A DNA stretch of 64,000 nucleotides, from assembly GCA_021029095.1 (NCBI GenBank), contig JAJOHG010000005.1, positions 1,116,001 to 1,180,000 on the forward strand, in the 5' to 3' direction. The stretch is from Phellopilus nigrolimitatus (taxonomy: Eukaryota; Basidiomycota; Agaricomycetes; Hymenochaetales; Hymenochaetaceae). Positions 48,047 to 60,600 of this stretch are shown here, piece by piece; position 1 is the first letter of the stretch, and each line of letters begins with the position of its first letter. The translations under genes and the position numbers were made by a program. The notes under the pieces are model-generated. The model was given only the letters and a program-made list of their open reading frames with translations, was not told the DNA's origin and made no database searches.

Positions 48047-49603
48047 TTAGTCCGCCTTCTTCCTTAACCCTGGAGCAAACGCCCTTGTACCGCCCGACAC
48101 ATGTTTTCCACCCACTGCGGAATACCCAGCTGCTGTGCTAGTGACATCGCCATCGCCTTCCTCGACACTTTCGACAGTGGTATCACTCATTGCTCTTCTC
48201 CCACTTGTGTTTGCCCTGGCTCCGGCGCCTTGATTATATTGTCGACTCCGCCTCCCACCTACGCTGAGAACACGTACAACGCGATCATTGATCCAGAGCA
48301 CAGGTGCAAAGATGGGCATGCGTATGAGTATGAATGGAGAAGGGTAGCGAATAGAGTTTGAGTCGGAGGATTCATACGAGGATTTCATAGCTCTCGGTAC
48401 TGGGTTGTATGGATTTGAAGGGACAGGTTTTGCGTGCATGGCCATTATGATGTACTGGAAGAGCAATGAGCATATGAAGGAATTTGAGAAATAAAACGCA
48501 CGGAAGGGAGAACGAGAGCAAAGAGAGCTGCGTTGGCCAGGCTACTTCCCCACATACAAAGTGCCGATGAAGGAAGCCCTGCGAAATCTATCGTAAGAAT
48601 CTGCTCTAAGTTAAGGTTATAGTCGTACCGAAAGCAAAGAAATATGCCCATCGTTCTTCAAGATATCTGATACGTTGAGCAAGAGACAGTCCGCGAGCTA
48701 TCCAAATAAACCTAGAGATGGATTAGGAATGGGTGAACGTTGGCCTGACTATCGACAGACCCACTCAAAACAATAGTAACTTTGAAGCGTCAAGTATAAA
48801 TGAGCTGATTTACAGTACATGTAAGCGGTAAGACCTACGCGTCAACCCAGCAGAAGAAAACGAAGCCTGCCGAGTTACCGACTATAGGGACGTACGCTAG
48901 TGCGAACGATATCGCGATGGATGTACAGATCATGACGCCTCGATATGCGGATGTGGCAAGAGCGGTGAGAATTCCACTGTATGTAGAAGGAGCCGCTGCT
49001 TTTCGGCTACCATGTCGAAGCATGTATGTACGGTTTGCAACTACCGAGCACCACGAGCTCTGGAGAACGGAATCAATCACAATCTAAATGCCCCGCGTAC
49101 ATCTTTAAAGGCTCACGTTTAGGTATAGCGATGCGCCGACGACGGGAAAGAGCCATAGTACGCGGTAGAACCATCCCATATTGCGGTGCAGCCATTTTTG
49201 CTGGTCGCGGACGAGAGGCTGTAGTATTAAATCGAACACATATATCGAAGAAAGCGAAAGGACGTTGAGAACGAGAGACTTGAGTACGTTAGCTCTTATT
49301 TCTGAATCACTTGTGATACTCTAATGAGGCTTTTCAATTGATCTATGGTTATTCGGAGTTTGCGCACCTGAAGATCGTGCTAATAACGATGTCCCATCGA
49401 AACGCATCTACGAGGCCTCGCCACGCCCACGAGAACTGAAGAGATAACGTTTCCGGTAGCGATAGAAAAGTAGGATAAGATGCCCTTGCTTGTGATGTTG
49501 AATTCTGATAGTGATAGCCTGTATCGTGACGCGTACTTCCGAGAGGTGAACACGAACGCGGGCCGACTCTGTTGAAATCGGTGGTGGGAGCGAATGTCAT
49601 CAT
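48047..49603 (-). CDS. EI24 (etoposide-induced 2.4) family membrane protein
   Basis: Multi-pass ER membrane protein; animal EI24 acts in autophagy. The first in-frame ATG is at 49603 (MMTFAPTTDFNRVGPRS). Segments in order are FSWAWRGLVDAFRWDIVIST, a membrane helix VLWLFPVVGASLYL, SAYRGVMICTSIAISFALAY with PIVGNSAGFVFFCWVDAYYC, then the family block FEWVWIARGLSLAQRIRYLE with ERWAYFFAFGLPSS, and ALCMWGSSLANAALFALVLP. The C-terminal about 110 residues are polar and Ser/Gly-rich, ending APGLRKKAD. Introns lie near 49320-49370, 49085-49130, 48790-48835 and 48445-48515. The specific role in fungi is inferred from the family only. Confidence 0.88.
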
Positions 49604-51117
49604 CCAGGTCAATGTACGCGCATGGGTTCCTAGTTGTATGAGAGTTTGATTTCTAGAATCCAGGATCTCAGCGCTCAGCCTTTTGAGCCACTAGATAGAG
49701 CTAAAGGTCGATACTTAGTACTAGGTACAAGAGTCGCGACTGTGACCGTGACTTTGGCGCGAGGCGTCTCCGATATCATGTGACTTCAGATGAGCTTGGG
49801 ACGCTCTGCTCACGAGTCACTTCTGCTCACGCATCCTTTGCTTCTCATTACATGTACTTATTCAACCAGATGAATCTTGCAATGGAATTTACCTAAGATA
49901 ATACCTCGCGATTTCCGACATTTTACGTGCTTAAGATACCCTTTTTGAAAGGACCTCGGCACATATATTCAGGGGAGAGGACGTTGTACTTCCCTTTCTT
50001 TCGCTTCTACTTTTTGCTATGAAGTAAAAATATCTGTGTTTCACTGCGAGAACCTTTGGATGGTATATCCTCCTTGCAATTGATCCTAAAGTAATTTAAA
50101 AAAAGTATTTATCAAAACTATATATGCCCGGCCAATTGTCAAATACGATCAAGAATAAACCGGCATCCCGCAAATTAAAAACATTTCGTTTGCGGATATG
50201 TTTCCTCATTTCATATATCTTCTTTGGCAGCTTCTGAATATTTCGACGACCTTTTCAAAGTAAGTCGTCAACTAGTAAGAATAATATTCTAACGGCCACT
50301 GAATGCATATCACTGCATGGTCACTCAACAGAACTTCTGAATTTGAGATAGCGGAATAAGGTAAGGAGAATACTCATAACCGGTCATATTTACCGTGTAC
50401 GTAGTAAGCTTGATTTTTTGAGCGCGGAGTCAGGGTGACCGTGGAGAGCGCCGGTTATGTCATCTTCGCCAACTTTGTTGAACAAGAGGCAAACAAAAGC
50501 CAAATAGTCGTTGCTCCCAACGTCTGCATCGACATTGACCTGCCTCTCCGTGCAGTCTGCATGTCTTGCCAGCGTTGACCGTGTGCTTGACGACGAAACA
50601 ACTGTCCAAGTACGTCTATCGAAAGCGAGGGACAGAGGCAGACAGCACTGACGGGCGACGCGTACATCCTGCACAGGTGGACCCACAGACGGCTATAACC
50701 CCGGTTTGCAACGTTTCAACCTTGTACGTGCGCTTTGTTTTCTGTGTCGTCGCTATCGCCCTCGTCGCCCTCGTCCATTTTGTCGGCTTTTTGTTCATTC
50801 GTCTGCTCTAGGATCGGCCTCCTCCGCCATAACGTTCATTTAACTGTGAGTTATTGCGAGTTTTCTCCTTCGGGATTTCATTATCCCCGGGAAAGTGGCT
50901 GGGAAGACAATAAGCCGCGAGGCTCTCTCGTGGTGTGGCGTCGAAAGCTTACCTTCGTCCATTGTTTCCCTCTGCAGTTCAGCCACGGATTGTTCAACGC
51001 GTGACATCATCACACCGTTAGTGGCTATCTCGATCATGTTCAACTTGCTTGCTCACTGACCTCCTCTATCCACCAACCACTCATTCCATCTTCGACATCC
51101 CCCCGCATCCACCTACA
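49604..51117. other. Divergent intergenic region between EI24 and CDC25
   Basis: 1.5 kb without a supported gene. From about 49850 to 50380 it is strongly AT-rich; from about 50800 to 51117 it becomes C/T-rich, as expected for the CDC25 leader. An open frame of 98 codons on the minus strand at 50390-50686 has no motif. Confidence 0.4.
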
Positions 51118-53771
51118 ATGTTCTTCGGACGCAACTTGTTTCAGACAGTCGATTGCAAGAAACGCAAGCGACACGAATACGACCCGACCGACGTCATGGC
51201 TTCCTATTCGCATCCAGCGGTATCATCCAAATCGCACCTCAAGCCTCCACCAGCCCCTTCCCGTAAACCAAGCCAACGTCTTTTGCGTCCGCCGAACGAA
51301 TTAGATGATTTCCTTTCCTCGGACCTGGAGCTTTCATTTGCCTCAACCATGTCCTTGAACTCTCCTCCTGCTTCGCCGCCGAAAGAGTTGTTTACCACCT
51401 CCAATCTTCACGCGTATAGTCCTGAATCGTCCCCGATGCCGATGGACATATCACCTGCGCCTGTGTCCAAGACGTCTTCTAGTATCGCAGTCGCAAATAA
51501 TGAGCGGCGTGGCCGTCCGCGTGCCTTCACGACAGCTCGAACTTTCGGACGTGAATTGAGCAACCGCGAGTCTCCGTCTTTGAGTACGACCAATTCGGTG
51601 TCCGTGAAAAACAGTGAGAACAAACTCCAGCGCTCGGCGCTGCCGTCGGAATGGATGTGTGCTTTCCCCCAGGCAAAGGAGGATCCTGTAAGTGGCATTT
51701 TAATCTGGTCTGGGTGTCTGCTGAATTACATTTCAAACTGCTGCCAACCTTAAAATATGTTCTACCGTCGCAATCTCAGCCATCCCCCGTTTTCTCCTCA
51801 ACTGACGCGTCCGACGCCATGGACATCGATGACTGCGTTCTTCCTGCCTCCCTGACCCAGCCCGAAAGTATGGATGAACCGACTGTTACTCTTGGGCTCG
51901 CAGCTGCACCTACGGTGACGAGCTTCTCCAACCTCTTTTTTGATGCAGTGTCTCCCGAGTCTTCTCCTGCGCCCGCGCGCCCGTTGAAGCGCCGTTCGCT
52001 CTCCCCTGAAGGCTCTCCTCGTCAAGACGCCGTGTATCGTCAGAGGCACAGCAACGAGGGCGAAGTTCTTCAACCTGCATTCGAGGAATCCTCGTCTCCT
52101 GGTCTTCCGTCTCCGTCTGCGCATAAATTTGAACGCTTCGCAAGCACTGGTGGTGGATTGTTTGGCAAGAGCATCAAGCCACTTCCGATTCTTGGTGTGC
52201 AATCAAGTTCCTCATCAAGTTCCAGCGGAAATAAACGTCTGAGACGGCCTGCCCTGTCCGCTGGCAATGTTCATGCTCAGTCCGCTTACCCAATCATGGA
52301 CTCTATGTCGAATAAGGAGAACAGTATGGCAGGGTTACCGCCTGCGAGGCGTGCGTTCTCTGCCACGATCGCTCCTATTCCCGGTAGCCCCTCTTCAGAC
52401 GATAATTCAGAGGCTGGTCCGGATTTCTCTTCGCCTGCCGCCCAGGCTTTCGCAAAACGCCAGACGCTGCGTTCCGTTCGCAGGCGTGATGGGACGGACG
52501 ACTTCCGCCCATTGACGGGTGCAGGCATGCTTCGTCAACGCGACGTGAACCCCCCTGCACATTCGCCACTCAGGAAGGCGGCTGTGATTGCCCCGACCGA
52601 AAGTCCGAGCTCTCGCTGGTTCAATGGTGCGGGCTTACCGGGTTTCGGAGACAATGAGGCGCACGGTAAAATTCTACCTTGTGAGAGGGTGCCCGAGGAT
52701 GGTTTGATGCGTATTGATGCCCAGACGGTAAGTCGCGCTTTTCGTACCTTCGGCCTCTCTTCAATGTTATTTCTCCATTAGCTGGATGCGTTGCTTGCTG
52801 GGAAGTACGACGACAAAATTGCGTCTTACCAGGTCATCGACTGTCGCTTTGAGTACGAATATCAAGGTGGTCATATTAAAGGCGCTGTAAACGTTAACAC
52901 GACAGCGGAAATCGAGGAGTTCCTGTTAGGAGACGGCGCACGCAAACCTTTACCAAGCTGCAGTGGTGATATTCGCAAGAAAAGTATTCTTATATTCCAC
53001 TGCGAGTTCAGCGCTAAACGTGCTCCGACATTGTACGTTGACCGATGTTTCAATATCACACATGAAACTAATGAAATTTTGTTTCGTAGTGCAAAACACC
53101 TTCGCTCGAAAGATCGCGCAATGAACAATCACAACTACCCGCGTATTCACTACCCCGAGGTCTACATCCTTAAGGGAGGCTACAGTCAGTACTACCAAGA
53201 GTCGGCAATATTCAGCGAACCTCGTGGATATGTGCGCATGGATGATCCGCAGTTCGCTAGCGACCGCCGCCAGGACCTCGATCAGTTCCGGACCAAGACA
53301 CGCTTTGGGAGGACGCGGAGTTACGCGTACGGTGAGGCATCCAAGGCTTCTTCCTCTAGTCAACAGAGCCACCACCGCTCTTCCTCCAGTCAGCAAAGCC
53401 ACCACCGCTCTTCCTCGGGTCAGCAGAACCACCACGCGCATCAACAGCGGAGTACTGCCTCAAACGGAAGCGGTCCAGTCACATCGCTCTTCGCCGCCGC
53501 CGGTGCGACTCGCACCCGCCGCTCGGGGACTATTGGCGAAAGTGCTGCCCCGCGGTTATCAACACTCAATGAAGATTCACTCGCGAGCATTATGAGCAGC
53601 GATGACAGTTGCGTGATGGACGGCGTGGACATAAGCCCATGCCCGCCGCCGACTTCGAAATCCAACAGTCATAAAGTCATGGGCATGTCTATGTTCGGTG
53701 TCAGACGGGACAATGCTAGCTCAGGTCGTGGACCTATTCAAAGAGCGCAGACGTTCACCTTGATCCGTTGA
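51118..53771 (+). CDS. CDC25: Cdc25-type M-phase inducer phosphatase
   Basis: Dual-specificity phosphatase that removes inhibitory phosphates from Cdk1 to trigger mitosis. I chose ATG 51118 (MFFGRNLFQTVDCKKRKRHE); an in-frame ATG at 51049 would add 23 residues. The N-terminal half is long, Ser/Pro-rich and regulatory, with many SP sites. The rhodanese-like catalytic domain runs from DALLAGKYDDKIASYQVIDC through FEYEYQGGHIKGAVNVNTTA. It reaches the P-loop HCEFSAKRAP (HC-x5-R), then NYPRIHYPEVYILKGGYSQY and the family end GYVRMDDPQF. The C-terminal tail has a 3-fold Ser-Gln-His repeat. Three introns were checked, after KEDP, after DAQT and after RAPTL; all are canonical. The stop is TGA at 53769-53771. 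Confidence 0.95.
53347..53436 (+). repeat. 3 x 30-bp tandem repeat within the CDC25 tail
   Basis: Units at 53347-53376, 53377-53406 and 53407-53436 differ at a few bases each. They encode three copies of a 10-residue Ser-Ser-Gln-Gln-Ser-His-His-Arg type unit. Array length is a multiple of three, so copy number can vary without shifting the frame. Confidence 0.9.
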
Positions 53772-54758
53772 AGCAGCGAGTTAACACTGAAACACACTCT
53801 CGATCACACTGCATTACTTACAGAAATTCCTATGGCTAGATCTCTTGCCTCAACCATCGTGCTCCTCAAGCAATTCCATCTATGTCGTCCCCGATAACGA
53901 TAAACCGAAACAATCTCACATTTTATGCTGTTCCTGCTATGGTTTTCGCTCATTCGACACTACCTGTTCTTTTAGACACCATATCCGTCCAACGGAGCAT
54001 TACGGTGTACTTAATCCTCGATTGCCGTTGTGCAGTTACACCACAGATTCTCGCTTAATGGCCATCGGGCTCATCGCTACGACCGATTTTGCGATGCAAG
54101 CGCGTTGGCTTGTTATAAACTCATATTTATCCGGACATTTTTCTCAATTCTCATCTCATCTCACCGCCCTCTTGTTCGACACCAATTGTCTTGTTTTGCT
54201 CCACCTTTTTTTCCTACTCACTACGCATTGATTTTAACGCATCTTTCGCTAGGACTGCATTTCCATAATTTTGGATTTACAGTTTTTTTTTTTTCTTTTT
54301 GGTTTCTCCTGCAGTCCCGCACGTTTGTTCTTCGTGACCAGTCTGCGCTGCGTTTTTGTGCTTCGCATCTGGTTGTTGCTGCTGGTTCCGTTTGTTTTGT
54401 CATTGACATTCCACCGCCGGATCTCAATCTCATTATCATTCACTCCACACTATCCTCTTTTCAATTATCTATTTCTTTCACATCTCCTATTCATTGTCGG
54501 GACAGTACATATCATTTAAAAGGTTTTCCAGTCTGTATCGTTGTAGATTTACGCCATCTGTATGGCCACGCATGTGGCAAGTACGTACGCACACATCTCA
54601 TTGCCATAGCAGATAACATGCAATCACATTTTTATTTTACTTCCAGTGGGAAAGCTGAGCCATCTCTGTTTTTTTGCGTTCAGCCTTGCTTGGCACCTTA
54701 ATCTCGAAGTCAGCCCTGAAGATGCTTCGCTCTTGTCCCAAATCCCGATAGCGCGATA
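53772..54758. other. CDC25 3' region and IAH1 promoter
   Basis: About 1 kb that is T/C-rich, with a T-run near 54281-54300. A 223-codon open frame at 54030-54701 reflects this pyrimidine bias (Phe/Leu/Ser/His-rich) and shows no domain. No gene is supported. Confidence 0.45.
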
Positions 54759-55784
54759 ATGACAGCCCCGGTCCAGGATGCTATAGTGCTCTTCGGCGAC
54801 TCCATCACGCAAAAAGGCTGGGAGTCTGGGGGGTTTGCTCATAAGCTGGCGCGTGAGTCTTCCGGTATTCTCCTGACTACATTTGAAACCTCATAGTATT
54901 CGCTTTACTCGTTTTACCCTGAAAGATGTATATGCACGAAAACTCGACGTGATCAATCGCGGATTTTCAGGATATAATACCGAGTGGGCAATTCCTGTCT
55001 TTGAACAGGTAAATGACCATACAAGCAATATATATTCTGCTGAGGTCCTTATGTTCGGAATTTGGCAGTGTCTTGTTCGTCGGAATGTACAAACACTCGC
55101 GTCCAAGATTCGTCTCCTAACGATTTGGTTCGGCGCGAACGACTCATGTCTCCCGTCGTCCTTCCAACACGTACCTCTTGCGAAGTATGGAGAGAATCTC
55201 ACGCGGCTCATACACATGGTGACAGCCCCGACGTCCGCTTGGCACTCACCAAGCACGAAGATCGTTCTGATCACGCCGCCGCCGATAAACACACACCAGC
55301 GCCCTGAAACCGTAGAGACGGAGTCGGGCCTGCCCGGCGAGCTAGATCGCGCCTTTGCAGTGACTGCGGAGTACGCACAGAAAGTACGCCAAATTGGCTT
55401 GCAAGAGCGGATACCGGTTTTAGATGCATGGCAAGCGCTGTGGGACGTAGCCGGCCAGAAGGAAGAGGCGTTGAACATGTACTTGACGGATGGGTTACAT
55501 CTTGCGCCCGCGGGCTACAGCGTAAGCTTGCGAATGGTATGCGTTTGGCAAAGGCAGACTCACTTGCTTTTCCCCCTTCAACTTAGGTGGTGTACGACGA
55601 ATTAATCAAGATCATCGAGGAAAACTTTCCTGAACTGCACTACGACCGTCTTCAAACCGTTTTCTCCCTGTATGCATTCATTCTCAGAGCATTTTGCATA
55701 AACTAAGTTCTCGTTGGCAGGTATGATCAAATCGACGTAAACAACCCTCGCGTTTCGCTATCGAAGAGAGGAGTAGACGGATAG
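54759..55784 (+). CDS. IAH1: IAH1-type SGNH/GDSL esterase
   Basis: Relative of yeast isoamyl-acetate-hydrolysing esterase, a cytosolic serine esterase acting on small esters. The ATG at 54759 gives MTAPVQDAIVLFGDSITQKG, with the nucleophile Ser in the FGDSIT block. After an intron come YARKLDVINRGFSGYNTEWA (Gly block), IWFGANDSCLPSSFQHVPL (Asn block) and LITPPPINTHQRPE. The catalytic Asp-x-x-His is in MYLTDGLHLAPAGYS. A further intron leads to VVYDELIKIIEENFPELHYD, and a short last exon ends at TAG 55782-55784. All four SGNH blocks are present. The exon near 54900-55080 contains two alternative-looking joins; I did not fix them to the base. Confidence 0.9.
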
Positions 55785-55905
55785 TGGAACGTTCGCATCT
55801 AGATGATTTGAGATTATACATGATTTTCTCGAGAACCACATAGCCGGAAACAGAGCATAATGAGAAATCCAGCTTACATTGCACAACAAGTACGATGCTA
55901 GTATA

Positions 55906-57020
55906 TTATCCAAACCCAGCCCATTCAACCGAGAATATATCGGCCTCTTGCGTTTCTTCGTCCCATGCACACATAAGATGTGCCTTCTTCGTTGCAGTAC
56001 CGAGGCGCCCATGGGCGACCACTTCCATTGGTCGTAAAGGTGAAGAACGCGACTCTAAGACAGAGGCAACAAAGTGCGAATGATATCTCAATGGATCGCC
56101 TATGGCAGAACCGTTCCATGTCAGATCTAAAATAATAATAACGAAGAAGCTTTGGACTCACCCGGATACACCACGAACTCGCCGCCAAACTTGATCCCAC
56201 ATCCCATGTAGTACCCCTTCTCCCACAGAGAACGAAATACGTTACAACGAGCACGCTCCGCAGTTGTGGACGGGTAAGACCACACGCCTGCTTCTCTTGC
56301 TGAAGCTATCGTTGAATGACTGTGCTCCGAAGGGCGGTACCATGATAGTGAAGTTGACGACGACGGAATTGTCACAGTATGCGGAGTCGACGAGCTCACG
56401 GCAGATGCTGGTGTGGAAGGTCTTGTGATTTCCGGTTGCACGGGTTCTCCTTGGACAATTTCATTTGTTGTCGCAGCTTTTGCAAGAGCAGCAACTTTCC
56501 GTTCCTCCCTCTGACGGCGCTTCAAAATAGCCTCTTCCGTCATCCCCTTTTGTGCTGCTACGCCGCCCTTTGCGTCCTCTTTTCGCGCAACACTTCGCCT
56601 CTGCTCCGACTTGCGGAATCGATTCCATTCGTCCTTTTCAGCCTGCGAGGGTGGCTGGTGTGCACGCGCATCATCAATAATAACGGCAATCTCTATGGGC
56701 ACATTGAGTAGTTTACTCGAAGATCAGCACATTTGCCAGAACACCCTTCATAAACATACCTTTTTCAACGAGCAAAACGACTTCCTCTGGCATAAGAATC
56801 AAAGGTACGCCCAGAAATACATTTTGTTGTGCGAGATGAGGAAGTGTTCCCCCAAGCAGACCAAATATGCGATGTTGAGAGCGTAAATTTGCAATGTCTG
56901 TTCTTGCAGTTCATATCAGAATTCTCGCGAGCGCCTCAGCGAAGGCGCACCTTCCACTTCCCAGACGTATGCACGATGGTTCGAGACGCGTAGAGGGACT
57001 TTTCCCGAAAATTTCCCCAT
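55906..57020 (-). CDS. SEN34: SEN34, catalytic subunit of tRNA-splicing endonuclease
   Basis: Cuts the 3' splice site of intron-containing pre-tRNAs within the SEN complex. The ATG at 57020 opens MGKFSGKVPLRVSNHRAYVW. An intron (GTGCGC...GAACAG) joins EDIANLRSQHRIFGLLGGTL and then FLGVPLILMPEEVVLLVEK. A second intron (GTATGT...CCATAG) gives EIAVIIDDARAHQPPSQAEK. A charged helical linker leads to the nuclease fold: VFRSLWEKGYYMGCGIKFGG, then YPG split by an intron from DPLRYHSHF, supplying the catalytic Tyr and His. The Lys lies in GRLGTATKKAHLMCAW. It ends at TAA 55906-55908. The triad and the length are intact. It is convergent with IAH1, 121 bp away. Confidence 0.94.
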
Positions 57021-59252
57021 TGTTTCTCGCTTTGTAAAGCTTGATGTATATTCCTAACAGTCAGGAAGCATGTTTTGGTTGGCGACAGTGACAATATTGA
57101 CTTGGAAGTTGGAAAGACCTGCACGACTCGGAAAAGCGTAGCGAAGTGCAGATCAGAAGATCGACGCTTGGATGAATGTGGGAAACTGTACTGGGTGCCC
57201 GACTACATCCCCGTGCTGCCTTCCGCCCTTTCAACATTATTCCAAACAATTGGAGCTGCTATGGACAAACAGAATATTCTCCCCGGTAAAAAAGGAAAAT
57301 ATTTTTTCGCCGAAAAATTTTCTGCTTTTCCTCATGCTTCTATTCTCTAAATAGACGAAAGACAGTGGAAGGAAGGAAGGGAAAAAAAAACAGCAGTGAC
57401 CCTGGCTACCACTACTCGGCGATGATAATAACACTCTTTCTCGCCTGCGGATTGCATCTCTTCCATGCTGTTCAAAGAGCCGGAACGATAATTATCAAGC
57501 TTCTTGAACATCGAACTCCGTGCCTCTCTGTCTCGATGTTCAAAATTTATTCTGAAGCTGCGAGAAGATGGTTTTCTGGATGTTGATTTTGACTCGATTA
57601 ACCCAACATTGCAGGCTCGAAAATAATCCAAGACGTTCACACTCGCGCCGGTTGACTTCCCTCCAGGCTCGCTCCATATAATGAACAATCTACCAGCAAT
57701 TAACGCTACTTTCGCTTTGGATCGACCTGACAGACGTCCCCTTGCGATCGGGATAACGACTAGGGAGGGGCTCGTCTGTTTCTCTGACTGGAATCGTTGG
57801 AGCCTTTCGCTATGACTGGGGGAGCTCAGAGCTTTGGACGCACATTTGGTTGATGTACGTAAACGAAATCTTAACTTTCTTAGCTCCTCGGCAAAGTCAG
57901 CGCACGCCATACAACCCGGGATCGAAGCGCAGGCTCTGTTAATATGATCTACCGTCAGACATCCGCAAGTTAAAAGGGGCTTATCCCATCAAGTAGCGGG
58001 TCCTGAAGGATAAACAACGATGAGCTCGACGATCTCGAAACTCAATTGCCGAGCCCGGCTGGGTGCAAAGCCGGACTGGCCGCCGACTCAATCGTTCCTT
58101 CTGTTTTATCGTAGACATCAAATAAAGATATGGTACCCTCTTTGTGGCTTTCAGGTATATGCGAACCGCCCCCTTGGCCATTGCGCTTCCAGCGTGAGGG
58201 CCATTGCACAAAAACGATCAAATACTCCGCGAGATCTATACATCGGTTCTCAACTCCATTTGCATGCAATTCAGTTGCTGTGCGAAGCGGTGGTCCACTT
58301 ATGCGGAGCGCAACGGTTTGTCCCAAAGTTCTAATTTTAGCCTGACCCCATGCCCCTATTCCCTCTCCTCTCAGCCCTCGTCGTCATCTTGTCCCCCTTA
58401 TCTTCTGGATCAAGAAGCTTAAGAAAACGCAAAGGAGGAAACTAAGCACACACATCTCGCACTTTATTTCTCTTCCTTTTGCGATGGCTTACGGTTTACG
58501 TATGGTTGCGTGTGTGTTCGGTGGCATCTTTGAATAAATACGTGTAAGAACATCTGCCTATTGGAAGATTCATGGTAAATGGGATGTATGACACGAAGGT
58601 AGCGGGATTTTAATCGCAAATGAATTGACTCAATATATATCTCGTACCTGGATGTTCTGTCCACGCACGGCGAAAGGTAACAAATTGATTTCTCTCATAT
58701 AGCTTGCCTATCTCCTTCCGCTTACGATTTTATGTTAGAAGTGCAGATTGAGAAGAAACGTGCGACACTGCCGGTGCAGATTCTTAAGGCATAAAGGGCG
58801 TGGCTGATATCTAGATTGCCCCACCGTGTACCTTCTTGACAACGTTGCAAAAGCATGCTTGACCACGCTTGTATGACAACTGCTTACTTCTACGGAAGTT
58901 TTATACTTATGGAAATAAAATACCGACCTCTCATCTCAATTGCAAGCAAAGAAGAGAGAACTAATGAGCCTCATTGAAATAAGTTCGAAGTGCTACTACG
59001 CGGCTTACTGGTTTCATTCTCACATTCCTATCCTTCCTGAGAAAGAGCATACAAAGCAAGCGGGGAAAGTGTCAGCTCTTCTGTAATATATGTATGTTTT
59101 ATGTAGTTTCACTGATGTCAGACAAGAAATTCTTGGCAGTCGGCAAAGGCCGAAGCATCTGCAAAAGTTCCACCAGTTTACGTCTCTTCAATAACTTGAT
59201 CCACGACGGCCGCAAGGTCGACTTTTGGAATAAATTTACTTCGACAGTAGAA
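57021..59252. other. 2.2-kb gap with one uncharacterised open frame
   Basis: The part next to 57020 should hold the SEN34 promoter. On the minus strand, 57347-57910 is open for 187 codons, with a hydrophilic, Arg/Ser/Lys-rich product that includes ALIAGRLFIIWSEPGGKST. I know no relative, and it has no clear promoter or splice context. From about 58350 to 59230 no frame has support. Confidence 0.35.
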
Positions 59253-60600
59253 ATGTCGAACAAGGATAAAGGTACAGGACTATCACCAGAACGTGTTTCC
59301 TTCATTAATCTACCTGTCCAGCGTAGCTCTCACAGTTCTGCAGCTAGCGTTCCAAACGTGCTCCGCCACTCTCGAGGCGCTCGCAGACTCTCAAACACGC
59401 GTGCAGTCCGATACCGATGCATCGTTAGACACGAGGCTCAAAGATTTTACATCGCTGCTCTCCTTACTCCACCAAAATACGACTAAGCTCGCCATCGCGC
59501 TCAAGCCGAGCAATCCTACCTATCTCGCAGCACTTACACCTGCGAAGGAGCTCGCTGCACACACGGACGCGCTCGTGTCATGTGCGTGTAGCGTTGACGG
59601 CGGAGACTATGGTGCTGCACTTGCACGGGAGGTGCGATGGTCTGCAGAGGAAGTCACAGATTCATTAAGATCGCTCCTTGGAATGTATATCAAGCACGCG
59701 CAGGCTCAAGCTCCAGCAGGTGGTAGTAATGGTGGACCCGGAGAGATGTATCTAATCAAGACTGGAGTCATACATGAGGCGATTGACCGTGCGAGGGAGA
59801 TATCACGCACGAATCATGCAGCAGTGCAGAAGCGGTGGAAGAGCGTTCTCGGTGGCGTGGGCGACTGCGTAAACGAAGTGCAAGAGATGGTCGAAGACGA
59901 AGAAAACGAGGACGATGATGCGCGAAAAAACGCGGGAGAGGGTTTGGAAGATCTTGATGACGACGACGGCTGGGGGATGCTCAGCGGAGCGCCGTTATCC
60001 AGTGAGAAATCTGTCAAGGCAACGAAGGAAGAGCTAGCACGCTTAAACTCTGTTCGTCTTCTGACTTCCTCTTTTTTTTATTAACCTGCCTCAGAAAGAT
60101 AAATTAACAACTATTCAATTTGGTTATAGACCCACCACCTGCTGAAATTTGCACACGCGTTACTGAAACACGTATCTGCGGTCTTTTTGGGTCCATCTTT
60201 GAGCTTTACTTATCGATCCAGCACATTAGACGGTTTACTTTCGTGCGCCGAGGCCCTACTGAAAGCATCGGACGACCTCGTAAGCGCTCTTTACGTCCCC
60301 CAGAATCCGGAGACCGTATCGATCCGGCTCAAGTCCTTCACGACACACATCAACGAGCTGCACAATATTCTATTTTCTTTCGGACTTGCGGCGTCGCCGA
60401 CTCGTCTATCTGGTCCTGTTGGCGACGCTGACCCTGTCTCGGGTCTCACACAGAAGACCACCTCGCTAAAATTAAATGGCCTGTCGGACGACGGAAATAC
60501 ATGGTTAATCAAAGAGCGCAAGTGGTTTGATGTCTGCTTTTCACAAATATCCAAGTCTGCAGACACTGCCGAGGTTACATTGACTGTGATATCGGGGTAG
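59253..60600 (+). CDS. GCIP/cyclin-D1-binding-protein-1-like helical protein
   Basis: Homolog of the Grap2/cyclin-D-interacting family, all-helical proteins linked to cell-cycle control in animals. The start is inferred at ATG 59253: six codons (MSNKDK) splice through GTACAG...TCACAG to LQLAFQTCSATLEALADSQ. The N-terminal helical domain has LKDFTSLLSLLHQNTTKLAI and KPSNPTYLAALTPAKELAAH. A central acidic linker (EDEENEDDDARKN, then DDDDGWGML) follows. After an intron ending TTATAG comes THHLLKFAHALLKHVSAVF, then a second helical domain with FTTHINELHNILFSFGLAAS. It ends TLTVISG at TAG 60598-60600. The two-domain layout with an acidic middle fits fungal members; function here is inferred. Confidence 0.82.

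Noticed and set aside
54030..54701. 223-codon open frame after CDC25
   Set aside because: It lies in pyrimidine-rich DNA, which naturally lacks stops. The product is a Phe/Ser/His-rich low-complexity string without any domain.
59094..59486. 130-codon frame overlapping the start of the GCIP-like gene
   Set aside because: It is out of frame with the conserved helical domain; splicing from ATG 59253 to the domain is canonical and explains the region.
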